This document shows positions 40,517-49,119 of a stretch of DNA of 64,000 nucleotides, piece after piece (positions within the stretch are counted from its first letter, which is position 1; every line of letters starts with the position of its first letter). A program made the position numbers and the translations under genes. The notes beneath the pieces are model-generated. The model had not been told where the DNA came from. It saw nothing but the letters and a program-made list of their open reading frames with translations, and did no database searches. This DNA is from Thalassocella blandensis (GTDB lineage Bacteria > Pseudomonadota > Gammaproteobacteria > Pseudomonadales > Cellvibrionaceae). The stretch lies in contig CABFPG010000002.1 in the NCBI GenBank assembly GCA_902141825.1, positions 496,001 through 560,000 on the forward strand. Direction: 5' to 3'.

Positions 40517-41128
40517 TCAAAAAATAAATCCTGCGGACAAATGAGCATTGTTTTCAACATGACCATTAAAATATGTTCGATAACTAAATGCAAAACTCCA
40601 GTGCGTCCAAGGTTTTATTCGAATTCGCGGCGAAAAGTATCGCCCAGACTCAATATCAATATCCTCAGAATAACAATCGCTGCAATTATTGATCGAACGC
40701 TCAGACGAAAGAACTGTTTCCATCCCTACAATTAAATCCAGACTTACCTCTGGAGCAAGTTCAAACCCGTAACCAAGCTCTCCGTAATAATTCAACGCCG
40801 CTGCCGAAGATGAGGTGTATTCTTCATCACCCCAGGTATCTTCAGTCCACTGGTTAAAAGAATCATTATCCGAGTACCCAAAAGCGGCAAAACCGAGACC
40901 AAGAATTACATTATTATAATAGCGGCCTTCCCAGCCAAACTTCATGTAGAGCGCAGTGTCCTCCACGCCCTCTTCTGCCGCTACATCTCTGTCAAAGGAT
41001 ACGCCCCCTAAAGACAAGACAAACCCATTTTCTTCTAGCCCCCTTTTCTTCTCTTCCATCGGCAAGTCATACGCACAAGCTGTTTTAGCTGCAAGCAGCA
41101 TTGCAAAAAGACTTAACTTCTTCGTCAT
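40517..41128 (-). CDS. small outer-membrane beta-barrel protein
   Basis: A 203-residue exported protein. Start at ATG 41128 with AGGGAG upstream, giving signal peptide MTKKLSLFAMLLAAKTACA; an upstream extension to 41167 is not supported. The mature part alternates hydrophobic and polar residues with many aromatics and ends in HLSAGFIF, a C-terminal phenylalanine signal of outer-membrane barrels. A cysteine pair (NNCSDCYSED, ~residue 148) suggests a disulphide in an extracellular loop. The size fits an eight-stranded barrel. The gene is convergent with the collagen-like gene and stands alone. Function unknown. Confidence 0.75.
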   Translation of the reverse strand: MTKKLSLFAMLLAAKTACAYDLPMEEKKRGLEENGFVLSLGGVSFDRDVAAEEGVEDTALYMKFGWEGRYYNNVILGLGFAAFGYSDNDSFNQWTEDTWGDEEYTSSSAAALNYYGELGYGFELAPEVSLDLIVGMETVLSSERSINNCSDCYSEDIDIESGRYFSPRIRIKPWTHWSFAFSYRTYFNGHVENNAHLSAGFIF

Positions 41129-41347
41129 GATTTTTCTCCCTAGATTTCCTTTTATCAGTCGCGCCAACGAAAAAGTGCGCTCACGTCAAGAAGTCGCATA
41201 ATGACGTGAACGGCCGCAAAAATCCAGACAGATATGGTATCGATTTGTAACTACATGAACACGAGAGAGAAGACGGGTAAATGATGTATCGTCCTGCCAT
41301 TTCGACAGGCAACCCTTATTCACCTTTTTAAGGGCTGAACATCACCA

Positions 41348-43303
41348 TTAGTTCAATTTAAACACATCGATCACTTCTTTTAGTGTTTCGATTTCTTTTC
41401 GTAAAGCCGCAGCGGAATTATGATTATTCCCTACACTGGTTTCGTTTCTGCTGGTCATTGATTCAATGCCACGTAACTCTTGATGCATCACTTTAGTTTC
41501 ATCGGCTTGTTGCAAGCTGGTCGTTTTAATCTCATCAATTGACGTAGAAACATCGCTAACCTGGGTTTGGATAAGGCTGAACGCATCGCGTGTTTCTGCC
41601 AGATACCCTTGTACCAATGCTATTTTTTCTACCACATCGCCAACGATTGTGCGGCTTTTTTCCGTAGCATCTGAACTATTATTCGCCAGCTGCCGGACCT
41701 CATCCGCCACTACAGCAAAGCCTCGACCAAATTCACCTGCCCGTGCAGCCTCTATCGCTGCATTCAGCGCAATCAATGAAGTTTGACCGCTAATATTATC
41801 AATCATGGCCATGGTTGCGCCCAACTCCTGACCTGCCGCTTCAATATTATTAATTGCTTCAGCTAACGCCTGCAATTTTGCCGAGCCGCTATTGGCGTAT
41901 TCATTAGCTTTTGCGGATTTCTCCTCTGAATCCACAAGCCGTTCAGCATTTTTCTGAGCAATATCGCGTATTCGATCTGTCAAACTACTTAAATGCGCCA
42001 TCGATTGCTTTTGTTGATTTATTGAATCCGCAATATCCTTACTGCTGAATGCCAACTCGTCAGACTTACTGTTCGCAACATCCACCAATTTTTTCAACAT
42101 TGCCACCAGGCTTCCTAATTCAGCAATCATTTTACTTAAAGAATGCCCAAGTAAGTCGTCATCAGAACGCGGATCACAGGATTGACTCAGATCGCCCTCT
42201 GCCACGGCGGTAAGCAACAATGCGCGCGCCTTTAATGCATCAATCAGCTCTTCTGCCGCATTCCCAAGAACACCAATTTCATCGGAGCGTTTGCGCGCCT
42301 CATGGATAAACTGTTCATGCTGGTGATCAAACTGAATCTTGCCCCTACTTAAGTCTTCCAAAATAAAAGAGGCTCGGCGAATAGGTCGAGTGAATGATGA
42401 GACAAATCGAACAATGATCAATATCAAAACCATCAATATGATCGAACCTATTACAATACTCTGCATAGCCGAATTCACAAGGCGCTGGAGAATCACATCC
42501 TGATTGTGAGCGGCTAAAATTTTCCATCCGGTCAAAGGTACACTCGCCATACTGCCGGTGTAATCAATCTTTTGATACTGAAAATGCATGCTGGAGCTAG
42601 CACTTTGGCATAGCATCCGTTCAATTTGATCATCGACCGCCAACACACGCGAGCTATCCGAATGCGCCAGAACCTCGCAATTTTGTGTAAACACCATGTA
42701 TAACTCTTCGATCTGTTGATCTCCATTCTTCGCATTGGGGACCACATATTTGGCATAAAAGTCGCTCAGAGGCAGTGATGCAAACAACACGCCCTGCACT
42801 GGGCTACCGACGCCAAAAGCAAAAGTAACAAGCGGTGCATTATCTACTCGGCTGAGGCGTGGATCAGTAATCAGTCCCTCCCCAGTGCGGATTACGGTTT
42901 GAAAATAATCGAGCTTATCGTAACGAGTACCCATTTTTTTAGGGTTTGACGTTACTTGAATCTCACCGTTTCGGTCTAGCAAACCAACATGACGGAAATT
43001 GAGACTCTTTTTTGTTTCTGTTAATCGTTGAGTCAGGCGTATTTTTGCCGCATCATCACCTTCCAATGCATTGAGTGCATCCATATCGCCGGCTAGGTTT
43101 TCAATACGCGAATAAGACATGGAAAGCCAGGTGCTGACATTTTTTTCTATCAGGCTGGCTTTTGCAGTATTGTTGGTTGAAACAGATTGAACAATTTGTC
43201 CTTCTGTTTGATAAATCGCAGAAACAATCAAAACTCCCAAACCAATCACCACCAACGGGATTAATCCGAGAAGGAATTTTGTAGATAACCGCTTAATTGT
43301 CAT
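41348..43303 (-). CDS. methyl-accepting chemotaxis protein
   Basis: A 651-residue chemoreceptor. Membrane helix ~9-30 and a periplasmic double-Cache-like sensor to ~275 (FRHVGLLDRNGEIQVTSNPK, LVTFAFGV). Then a second membrane helix ~280-302, HAMP, and a cytoplasmic signalling hairpin with SLIALNAAIEAARAGEFGRG and FAVVADEVRQLANNSS, the CheA/CheW contact tip. There is no C-terminal pentapeptide tether. It overlaps the preceding DUF3616-like gene by 11 bp and is therefore translated with it and probably with the porin. It presumably senses the molecule that these neighbours handle. Confidence 0.95.
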   Translation of the reverse strand: MTIKRLSTKFLLGLIPLVVIGLGVLIVSAIYQTEGQIVQSVSTNNTAKASLIEKNVSTWLSMSYSRIENLAGDMDALNALEGDDAAKIRLTQRLTETKKSLNFRHVGLLDRNGEIQVTSNPKKMGTRYDKLDYFQTVIRTGEGLITDPRLSRVDNAPLVTFAFGVGSPVQGVLFASLPLSDFYAKYVVPNAKNGDQQIEELYMVFTQNCEVLAHSDSSRVLAVDDQIERMLCQSASSSMHFQYQKIDYTGSMASVPLTGWKILAAHNQDVILQRLVNSAMQSIVIGSIILMVLILIIVRFVSSFTRPIRRASFILEDLSRGKIQFDHQHEQFIHEARKRSDEIGVLGNAAEELIDALKARALLLTAVAEGDLSQSCDPRSDDDLLGHSLSKMIAELGSLVAMLKKLVDVANSKSDELAFSSKDIADSINQQKQSMAHLSSLTDRIRDIAQKNAERLVDSEEKSAKANEYANSGSAKLQALAEAINNIEAAGQELGATMAMIDNISGQTSLIALNAAIEAARAGEFGRGFAVVADEVRQLANNSSDATEKSRTIVGDVVEKIALVQGYLAETRDAFSLIQTQVSDVSTSIDEIKTTSLQQADETKVMHQELRGIESMTSRNETSVGNNHNSAAALRKEIETLKEVIDVFKLN

Positions 43304-44315
43304 AGCTCACTTTTAAAAACGAAAATTTCACATCATTGCAGGCACTTCCAGATTCCTCGCTAAGAATATAAAAAATACTTTGCTCCGGAATAGACAAAAT
43401 AGACTCGGGCCGACACAGATGATCGAAATCTTGCAGCGAAATTTTTTCGAGTAGATAAGGCGCGGGGCGATAAAACCAGAGCGAAAAATTATTGCCTTTC
43501 TCAACACTGCCACCAATAATGACATAGCCTTTTAGGGCAGGAATATACTCCATACCTCGTACACCCTGACCGTCAAGATCAAGAGTAATAACATCGCTTT
43601 TCATTCGCTTACTAAAGGGATCTGTCACGTTTACCAAAATCGCTTTTCCGCGATCCAGAGAGATATTTTTGCCAAATACCTTATCCCCGAAATTCTTATC
43701 ATAAAGCGGCGAACGTAAACCGACCATGAGCTGCCCGGGCACGTCAGTCACCGACAACCCCTCGACATTCAAGCCACCCGACTTCCCAAAAGTGGTTGCG
43801 ATGCGCGCAAACCAAAGATCATCATCAAAATGACGTTGCAATATTTTCAAAAGTTTTTTTCGAAAATATACGTAGCGCTCAGAGGCGACCTCTTTTCTAT
43901 CATCCAGAGTCAACTCCACAAAAACGCGATAATCCTGTGTATCTTCGTCTTCCTGGCTCAAGCTCGCGATCACATAAAATTTACCATCGGCCGCCGTAGC
44001 CGCTTCAATATCCTTCTGCACTAGTTGCCGCTTAAGCAGTTTAGCTGGTTTCGGCAAAGAGGCTTCATCCGTAATGCGCAGCTCGGGGAACTGCGCATTA
44101 CGGCCACCATCAAAACCAAGCAACACAACACCTTGATCGTAAGCGGAAGCGCTAAGATCTTGTAAATAGCTCCCGTAGAACTGATAAAGAGGTGTTTTAC
44201 CTTTTGCTTGAACCGTAAATTTCGGTGCTAAAGCTTCATCTGCAGCCAAGGACAAGGAGCCCAAAGCGAAAACCGACGAACACAGAACCATGGCGGTTCT
44301 TATAATATTCAGCAT
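43293..44315 (-). CDS. DUF3616-like exported protein
   Basis: A 340-residue protein with signal peptide (IIRTAMVLCSSVFALGSLSL, AADEA). The body has beta-propeller-like repeats and features I associate with DUF3616: GGLNVEGLSV, MVGLRSPL, and MKSDVITLDLDGQGVRGMEY. No catalytic function is known for that family. The reading is moderate, since I cannot run a profile. It sits in the middle of a three-gene operon: 16 bp after the porin O/P stop and 11 bp overlapping the chemoreceptor. It may bind a porin-imported ligand and present it to the chemoreceptor. Confidence 0.65.
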   Translation of the reverse strand: MLNIIRTAMVLCSSVFALGSLSLAADEALAPKFTVQAKGKTPLYQFYGSYLQDLSASAYDQGVVLLGFDGGRNAQFPELRITDEASLPKPAKLLKRQLVQKDIEAATAADGKFYVIASLSQEDEDTQDYRVFVELTLDDRKEVASERYVYFRKKLLKILQRHFDDDLWFARIATTFGKSGGLNVEGLSVTDVPGQLMVGLRSPLYDKNFGDKVFGKNISLDRGKAILVNVTDPFSKRMKSDVITLDLDGQGVRGMEYIPALKGYVIIGGSVEKGNNFSLWFYRPAPYLLEKISLQDFDHLCRPESILSIPEQSIFYILSEESGSACNDVKFSFLKVSYDN

Positions 44316-44331
44316 AATGGACTCCTGCAGA

Positions 44332-45564
44332 TTAAAACATTACTTGCATTCGACCAACGAGCATATGCACGTTATCTTCTCCGATAAACTTGCCTTTGCC
44401 ATCTGCATACTCATCGAGATCCGCATGAATATAATTCACCCGAAAAACAACATTAGTATTCACATACCAGTTTAGCCCCAAAGTCACAAGATTGCCCTCC
44501 CCACCAAAGACTTCCACATCTTCATCGGTCAAATTGATTGTGCTATAACGCAAAGCAACTTCAAGCGCCGACTCTCCTTTTGATGGAACCACGGCACCAG
44601 GTTCACCGTCACGCGCATCATAGGGCTGGCCACTACCTTTAAGAAAATAGCCGGCCTGAACGTAGTATCCATCAGCCTGATATGCTTCCGCACCATCTAG
44701 AAAGTTGATCTCAGTGTTCATAAATTCACTTTGCATAGTGAACTTGTTGCGTTTGTAAAACATCTCTAAACCACTGACAGTAATATCATCCACATCACTA
44801 AAGTCATCTGTACGAATCAGTTTATAATCCGCCACGCGATTCTCCAGACGTACATCATATTCGAACTCATTTTCATCGGTAGATTGTGGTGTGTGACGTA
44901 TATAATTGAGACCAATATGAAAAGCTGAATCTGGATTACTCATGGCAAACGGGCGCAACAATGTGCGCATTGAGTATCCGTAACGCTCAGATGCGCCCTG
45001 ATTCTTCTCAACGGCATCAGAACCGTTCACGTTGACCTCGTCACCAAAAACACTCACCCCTACATTCAACATGCTTGAGGTATAATTTGCACTCGCACCA
45101 ACACGTCGCCCCGTCGCGAAAGCTTCAACAACATTTGGCACTTCCATAAAAGTGTACCAACGTGATGTTGTCATTTCTGCAATACTAAAATTCGGTTTGT
45201 GATTCCCTACTTTGAACGACCAATCTTCAAGACCGTTATAAGCTAGCCACATATCTTTTGCTTCAATCGAGTTTTCTGCAAAATCCAAATCAAACTCTGC
45301 AGCCCAGTCTTCATAAAATCGCGTTTTCACAGCAAAACGTAAACGTCTGAAGCTGGTATCTGCCGTAAGCCCGGTGTTCTCCGAAGCATCAACAATTCCA
45401 GTATCAAGCATAATGCGGCCGTCGAACTTAAATTCGTACCCCGCCTCTTTGTTCTCGAACTTCAAATAACTTTTATCAAAAGAAGTCTCTAGCGGCTCAG
45501 CTGCCATAGCGGATAGACTTACCGATGTTACAACGACGGCTAAGAGGGCCAAGGGCTTTTTCAT
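44332..45564 (-). CDS. phosphate-selective porin O/P family protein
   Basis: A 410-residue outer-membrane porin. Signal peptide: KKPLALLAVVVTSVSLSAMA. The mature protein begins with YEFKFDGRIMLDTGIVDASE, and includes FRRLRFAVKTRFYEDWAAEF and WYTFMEVPNVVEAFATGRR, all typical of OprO/OprP. The C-terminus ends in MLVGRMQVMF with the terminal Phe. The family includes phosphate, pyrophosphate and other anion channels, so the substrate is not fixed; the gene is not near Pho genes. AGGA lies ten bases before the ATG. First gene of the porin-DUF3616-chemoreceptor operon. Confidence 0.9.
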   Translation of the reverse strand: MKKPLALLAVVVTSVSLSAMAAEPLETSFDKSYLKFENKEAGYEFKFDGRIMLDTGIVDASENTGLTADTSFRRLRFAVKTRFYEDWAAEFDLDFAENSIEAKDMWLAYNGLEDWSFKVGNHKPNFSIAEMTTSRWYTFMEVPNVVEAFATGRRVGASANYTSSMLNVGVSVFGDEVNVNGSDAVEKNQGASERYGYSMRTLLRPFAMSNPDSAFHIGLNYIRHTPQSTDENEFEYDVRLENRVADYKLIRTDDFSDVDDITVSGLEMFYKRNKFTMQSEFMNTEINFLDGAEAYQADGYYVQAGYFLKGSGQPYDARDGEPGAVVPSKGESALEVALRYSTINLTDEDVEVFGGEGNLVTLGLNWYVNTNVVFRVNYIHADLDEYADGKGKFIGEDNVHMLVGRMQVMF

Positions 45565-46025
45565 AAGGGATGTTTCCTACATAGGTGTGTTGCAAAATGT
45601 TTTGCAAGATTTCAGGTTTGAACTTCAAGTCATCCGCAATTTGTCTTACCGATGAACTTTCAACATTACCCTGAAGCATAGACGACACCTTAAACTCCAT
45701 TTTGGCGCCAAATAAAAAACATAGGAAAATTAAGTAAATCTACTCAGAGTCAATTTAACGAATACCGATTAATTCGTTCGAACAAAAAATGTTGACGATT
45801 TTTGATATCTCAGATGAGCGAAATCCCCTGTCATAGTTTTGACAATTCGGCAAAAACAATAAACACCAAAAATTCGAAATGACAGTTTTCTGCCTAAGCC
45901 ACATTCAACAAATGTGTTTTCCATAAAAAAAGCCCCAAACAGAAACTCTGTTCGGGGCTTAATCGTGAGAATTTTTTTGCTATTTAACCCATATAATGAA
46001 TGCGATGTTTAGCCGTACGTAAACC
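45565..46025. other. intergenic region with terminator; promoter of the porin operon
   Basis: 461 bp. The 67-codon frame at 45497-45700 overlaps the porin start and lacks a ribosome site. The terminator at 45924-45960 belongs to the gene to the right. The remainder is AT-rich and should hold the porin promoter. Confidence 0.5.
45924..45960 (-). terminator. intrinsic terminator of the unknown protein gene
   Basis: Stem AAGCCCC/GGGGCTT extended by AACAGA/TCTGTT after one A.C mismatch, with a three-base loop. Seven Ts follow in the minus-strand direction. It lies 66 bp after the stop of the gene ending at 46026. Confidence 0.85.
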
Positions 46026-46763
46026 TTATTCGATTCCTCTTGCTCGCATTTCGTTTTCAACCTTGTCCAAATCTGTAAATAACTGTTCGCCGATTTGATT
46101 GAAATGTTTATCACTTTTCGTTTGATCCACACCGATTTGGTCATGATGATACTTTTGCATCAAACTTACATATTCCGAAACATCACCCTTCGCGGCCATG
46201 GATGACAGTTTTTCATGAGCTTTTGCTGATGGGAACTTGTGATTCGACATATCCGAAACAACATCATACATACCATGGTGAACCACGGATGAAGCAATGC
46301 CACTAAACGGACTTAGTATCTTATTTTTTAATCCAGCCTGGCTGTGAGTTAAATGACTTTTCACTTTATCAGGATCAGACAATTCATCCATTTTTGCATC
46401 GAACTTGCGATAGGCCTGATTCCACGAACTATCACGATCTTCATCATTTTGAGCTATGCGACTTTCCAAATCTGATTTAGTTTGCATTAACGCACTGTTA
46501 CTCAAGTTTTTGACATTAACCTGAGATTGATCCGCCAGCTGAATATGATGCGGTCCAAGTGCTTGTGCTCCCTTCTTACCTGCCCCCTTCTTATCTGCCC
46601 CCTTCACATTGGCAGCAGTGTTTTCAAGCGCACCAGAGTTATGTTTCTCGCCTTTATTGGAAATGTTTTTCCCGCTATTTGACGACTGATCAAGAACAGG
46701 CTTTTTCGCTCTATTGGCTTTACCGCTAGAAAAATTAAGCATGGGATTTGAATGGAGCTTCAT
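46026..46763 (-). CDS. protein of unknown function, Lys/Ser/Asn-rich N-terminus, no signal peptide
   Basis: I do not recognise a family. From the MKLHSNPMLNF start, 245 residues; an ATG at 46826 would add 21 residues, and neither start has a strong ribosome site. Residues ~10-75 are rich in Ser, Asn, Gly and Lys with a small repeat (KGADKKGAGKKGAQ), low complexity and probably disordered. The rest is predicted mostly helical (LMQTKSDLESRIAQNDEDRD; EYVSLMQKYHHDQIG). The disordered N-terminus before a helical domain is seen in some secreted effectors, but no secretion genes are near. A terminator follows, so it is transcribed alone. Confidence 0.6.
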   Translation of the reverse strand: MKLHSNPMLNFSSGKANRAKKPVLDQSSNSGKNISNKGEKHNSGALENTAANVKGADKKGAGKKGAQALGPHHIQLADQSQVNVKNLSNSALMQTKSDLESRIAQNDEDRDSSWNQAYRKFDAKMDELSDPDKVKSHLTHSQAGLKNKILSPFSGIASSVVHHGMYDVVSDMSNHKFPSAKAHEKLSSMAAKGDVSEYVSLMQKYHHDQIGVDQTKSDKHFNQIGEQLFTDLDKVENEMRARGIE

Positions 46764-46941
46764 AGAGTCAACTCGAGGTACATATACACATTTATAACGT
46801 GGAAAATAATGGTAAAAAGTTCCCATATATTGTTCACATCAATGATTATAGGACCATCGAATACCTCGCCTTGCTACGAAATAAATCAAACAAATTTCGA
46901 TTCTTCCGTTGATCGTAAAGCAACTAAACTAAAATATTCAC

Positions 46942-47340
46942 TTAATCTGGAAGCTTTTCGAACTTTGGCGCATCCTTGAGTTCATCCTCCCATGTGGAAC
47001 GTGTAGACATAAAGATATGCGCAGATGGCAACATATGAAATTCAGAGTCCAAACTCCCAGCAGGAACAACAAGCAGTCCGTCAGTCTCGCCAGGCAATGC
47101 AGAGCCACATAGCTTGCAAAAACTCTTGCTGTGACGCGTGCCTGGGAGCGAATAAGAAGTCACTGCCTCTGAACCTGACAGCCAATACAATTTAGCTGTT
47201 TGAGAGAAAAGATTTGCTGCATGAGCGGAACCAGTATCTTTTTGACAAAATCGACAATGGCATAAGTAAAAACTGTCAAAGTCCCCATGAACTGAAAACT
47301 TTACGGTACTGCACAGGCAAGACCCAAAATGCTCAGTCAT
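46942..47340 (-). CDS. GFA-family zinc protein (Mss4-like fold)
   Basis: A 132-residue protein with ATG 47340 preceded by AGGAGG. The zinc ligands of the family are complete: CLC near residue 9, CHCRFC near residue 29, and CKLCG near residue 77. The family includes glutathione-dependent formaldehyde-activating enzyme and carbon-sulphur lyase CENP-V-like proteins. Members vary in function, and glutathione binding cannot be seen here. Small single-gene unit in a patchwork region. Confidence 0.9.
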   Translation of the reverse strand: MTEHFGSCLCSTVKFSVHGDFDSFYLCHCRFCQKDTGSAHAANLFSQTAKLYWLSGSEAVTSYSLPGTRHSKSFCKLCGSALPGETDGLLVVPAGSLDSEFHMLPSAHIFMSTRSTWEDELKDAPKFEKLPD

Positions 47341-47507
47341 CAAATTGACCTCCTATACTTAATAGCCATATATAAACAATGCAGAGTCCCATTTTAATAT
47401 GCACTACTTATCAGAATTTAATCCACACGACGCGAAGACCAACACTAAGGATTCACGGACAAAAACTCGATGTAAAACCAGATTAAACAACCAGACACAA
47501 GTTTAAT

Positions 47508-48383
47508 TCACGGCCTGAGAGCTTCAATAAATCCTGCCTCCACCCAATATATATCAACATTTGGAAGTGCCCCATCAACACCGGGACTTACCGTACGATT
47601 AAAAAAGAAGTATTTTCCGTCAGGAGTTACATAACCTGCGGCTTCCCATGCATCAGTGTTGATTTTATCCCCCAGATTTACCACGTTCCCCCATGAACCA
47701 TCCTGGTTTTTAAAACTGATATAAAGGTCAGAATCTCCATAACCATCATCTCGTTTTCCATCAAAAATCAGGTATGACTCATCCGCCGCAATAAAAGGAT
47801 GAAAGCTTTTTCCACTATTAATGTTTTTTCCAAGTAATTTAGGGGCTTCGTGTTTTCCGTCTACTATGCGTGAATATCTTATGTCTCCAGTAAAATCTTG
47901 TTTAAATTCATCAAAAAAGTAAGTTCTTTTAGATGATGCCGTTAATCGCATGATAGGCCAGCTATTGAAAGGAGTGCCAAGACTTTTCACTTCTAACCAC
48001 CCTTCTTCTGCTTTCTCTTTATAGCGATTACCTAAATACATGATGTTACCGTCTGGAGAAAAAGTCGGCTGTCCCAACCTGGGAGATACGGTGTCCATAT
48101 ACCATCGGTTATCTTTTTTCTTATAAGAAACAAAATGATGTTTGTTATCTTTGCCACCTTGAATAAAAATAAACTCATTCATATCCGGGGTAAATACACC
48201 GCCGTATTCATACCCTTTCGTTGTAACAACGCCAGGCGCAAAAGGCACAGGCATGGAACTTGGTGTTTTTTGCCCTAAATACCTGCCTTCAAGTATTGGC
48301 AAAACATCCTTGCTATAGCTATTAGCATTAATCATCAGAGTCAACAGAAAAAGAGGTACTGAAAGAACATCACGCATTTTCAT
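47508..48383 (-). CDS. exported PD40/WD40-like beta-propeller protein
   Basis: A 291-residue protein with signal peptide (MRDVLSVPLFLLTLMINANS). The body has several strands of the PD40/TolB-like pattern: YEYGGVFTPDMNEFIFI, LGQPTFSPDGNIMYLGNRY, HPFIAADESYLIFDGKRDDG and AAGYVTPDGKYFFFNRT. The shape fits a six-bladed propeller. Such proteins often bind partners or ligands, and some are hydrolase-associated; no catalytic motif is visible. It is followed by no close partner. Its upstream region carries a module (48611-48652) also found upstream of the membrane-protein gene at 52430-53197. Confidence 0.7.
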   Translation of the reverse strand: MKMRDVLSVPLFLLTLMINANSYSKDVLPILEGRYLGQKTPSSMPVPFAPGVVTTKGYEYGGVFTPDMNEFIFIQGGKDNKHHFVSYKKKDNRWYMDTVSPRLGQPTFSPDGNIMYLGNRYKEKAEEGWLEVKSLGTPFNSWPIMRLTASSKRTYFFDEFKQDFTGDIRYSRIVDGKHEAPKLLGKNINSGKSFHPFIAADESYLIFDGKRDDGYGDSDLYISFKNQDGSWGNVVNLGDKINTDAWEAAGYVTPDGKYFFFNRTVSPGVDGALPNVDIYWVEAGFIEALRP

Positions 48384-48610
48384 AAAAAACTCTTACTTTG
48401 AAGATTCAAAAAAACCGCCAAAACTGCCCCCATGAATATAAAACCTACAAGCCAGCATCAGCATGCCTTTGACTTGCTAAATGGGTAGCTGTCTAACCCC
48501 ATATTACATTTATCCTACTTGGCGACCAGTTGATAACAGAACCGCCTTATAAAACACAAAAATTTTAATTTTAAATACCAGTCACGCCTGCAATCTAATT
48601 CTTAATCCGC

Positions 48611-48652
48611 TTATAACACACTCTATACACCTTGTAACCTTTACATATCGTC
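48611..48652 (-). promoter_or_regulatory. promoter-like module with TGTAA-N3-TTACA palindrome (copy 1)
   Basis: In the minus direction: TGTAAAGGTTACA (48633-48645) followed by TATAGAGTGTG and TTATAA. A second copy at 53416-53456 keeps the palindrome arms and the AGTGTGTTATAA end. Both lie ~220 bp upstream of a minus-strand gene. Promoter activity is inferred. Confidence 0.5.
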
Positions 48653-48880
48653 TTTTGACACCAGTATCAACACTTTGAAATAAAACGGGAAACAGAATTA
48701 ATTTATGTGACACTCAAAACAAATAACGAAAATTCGCACTTGCAGGAATTTTATTGCACTGGATTTAAAGCGAAAAAAACACAGGTAAAAACCACAGACA
48801 ACAACCAATTAAATAGAAAGATTTAAACCGTGACGGTCCAATCGCCCCTCCCCAAATTATCTCGGCCCCCATTTTTTCGC

Positions 48881-48978
48881 GCCCAGCAATTCACATCCAG
48901 CAACACCCATCCAGCAACACTCATCCAGCAACACCCATCCAGCAACACTCATCCAGCAACACTCATCCAGCAACCCCC
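48881..48978. repeat. 14-bp tandem repeat, seven units (first degenerate)
   Basis: Unit ATCCAGCAACACYC. Six good copies lie at 48895-48978, and a degenerate one precedes at 48881-48894. It is not in a coding frame. Confidence 0.9.
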
Positions 48979-49119
48979 ACCCAACTATTACCCTGCGCAC
49001 CATTCCTAAAAATAAATATTTTCCGGATCTACTGGCTACAGGTAAACCATCAGCGAGATTTATATCGCCTCTGAAACCTCGCCACCAAAGTTATTGCTTG
49101 AAGACGATTGGCATTTTCC

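Larger units (their letters stand above)
48384..49119. other. intergenic region with promoter module and 14-bp tandem array
   Basis: 736 bp, no supported gene. Contains the promoter-like module at 48611-48652 and the tandem array at 48881-48978. The sequence 48660-48880 is AT-rich. Confidence 0.55.

Noticed and set aside
44332-45564. Assigning the porin specifically as a phosphate porin OprP
   Set aside because: The family covers several anions and no Pho box or Pst genes are seen, so only the family name is used.
45497-45700. 67-codon ORF overlapping the porin start
   Set aside because: It has a somewhat helical sequence but no ribosome site, and overlaps the well-supported porin signal peptide in another frame.
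48895-48978. CRISPR array or coding repeat
   Set aside because: Contiguous 14-bp units, no spacers, period not a multiple of three.
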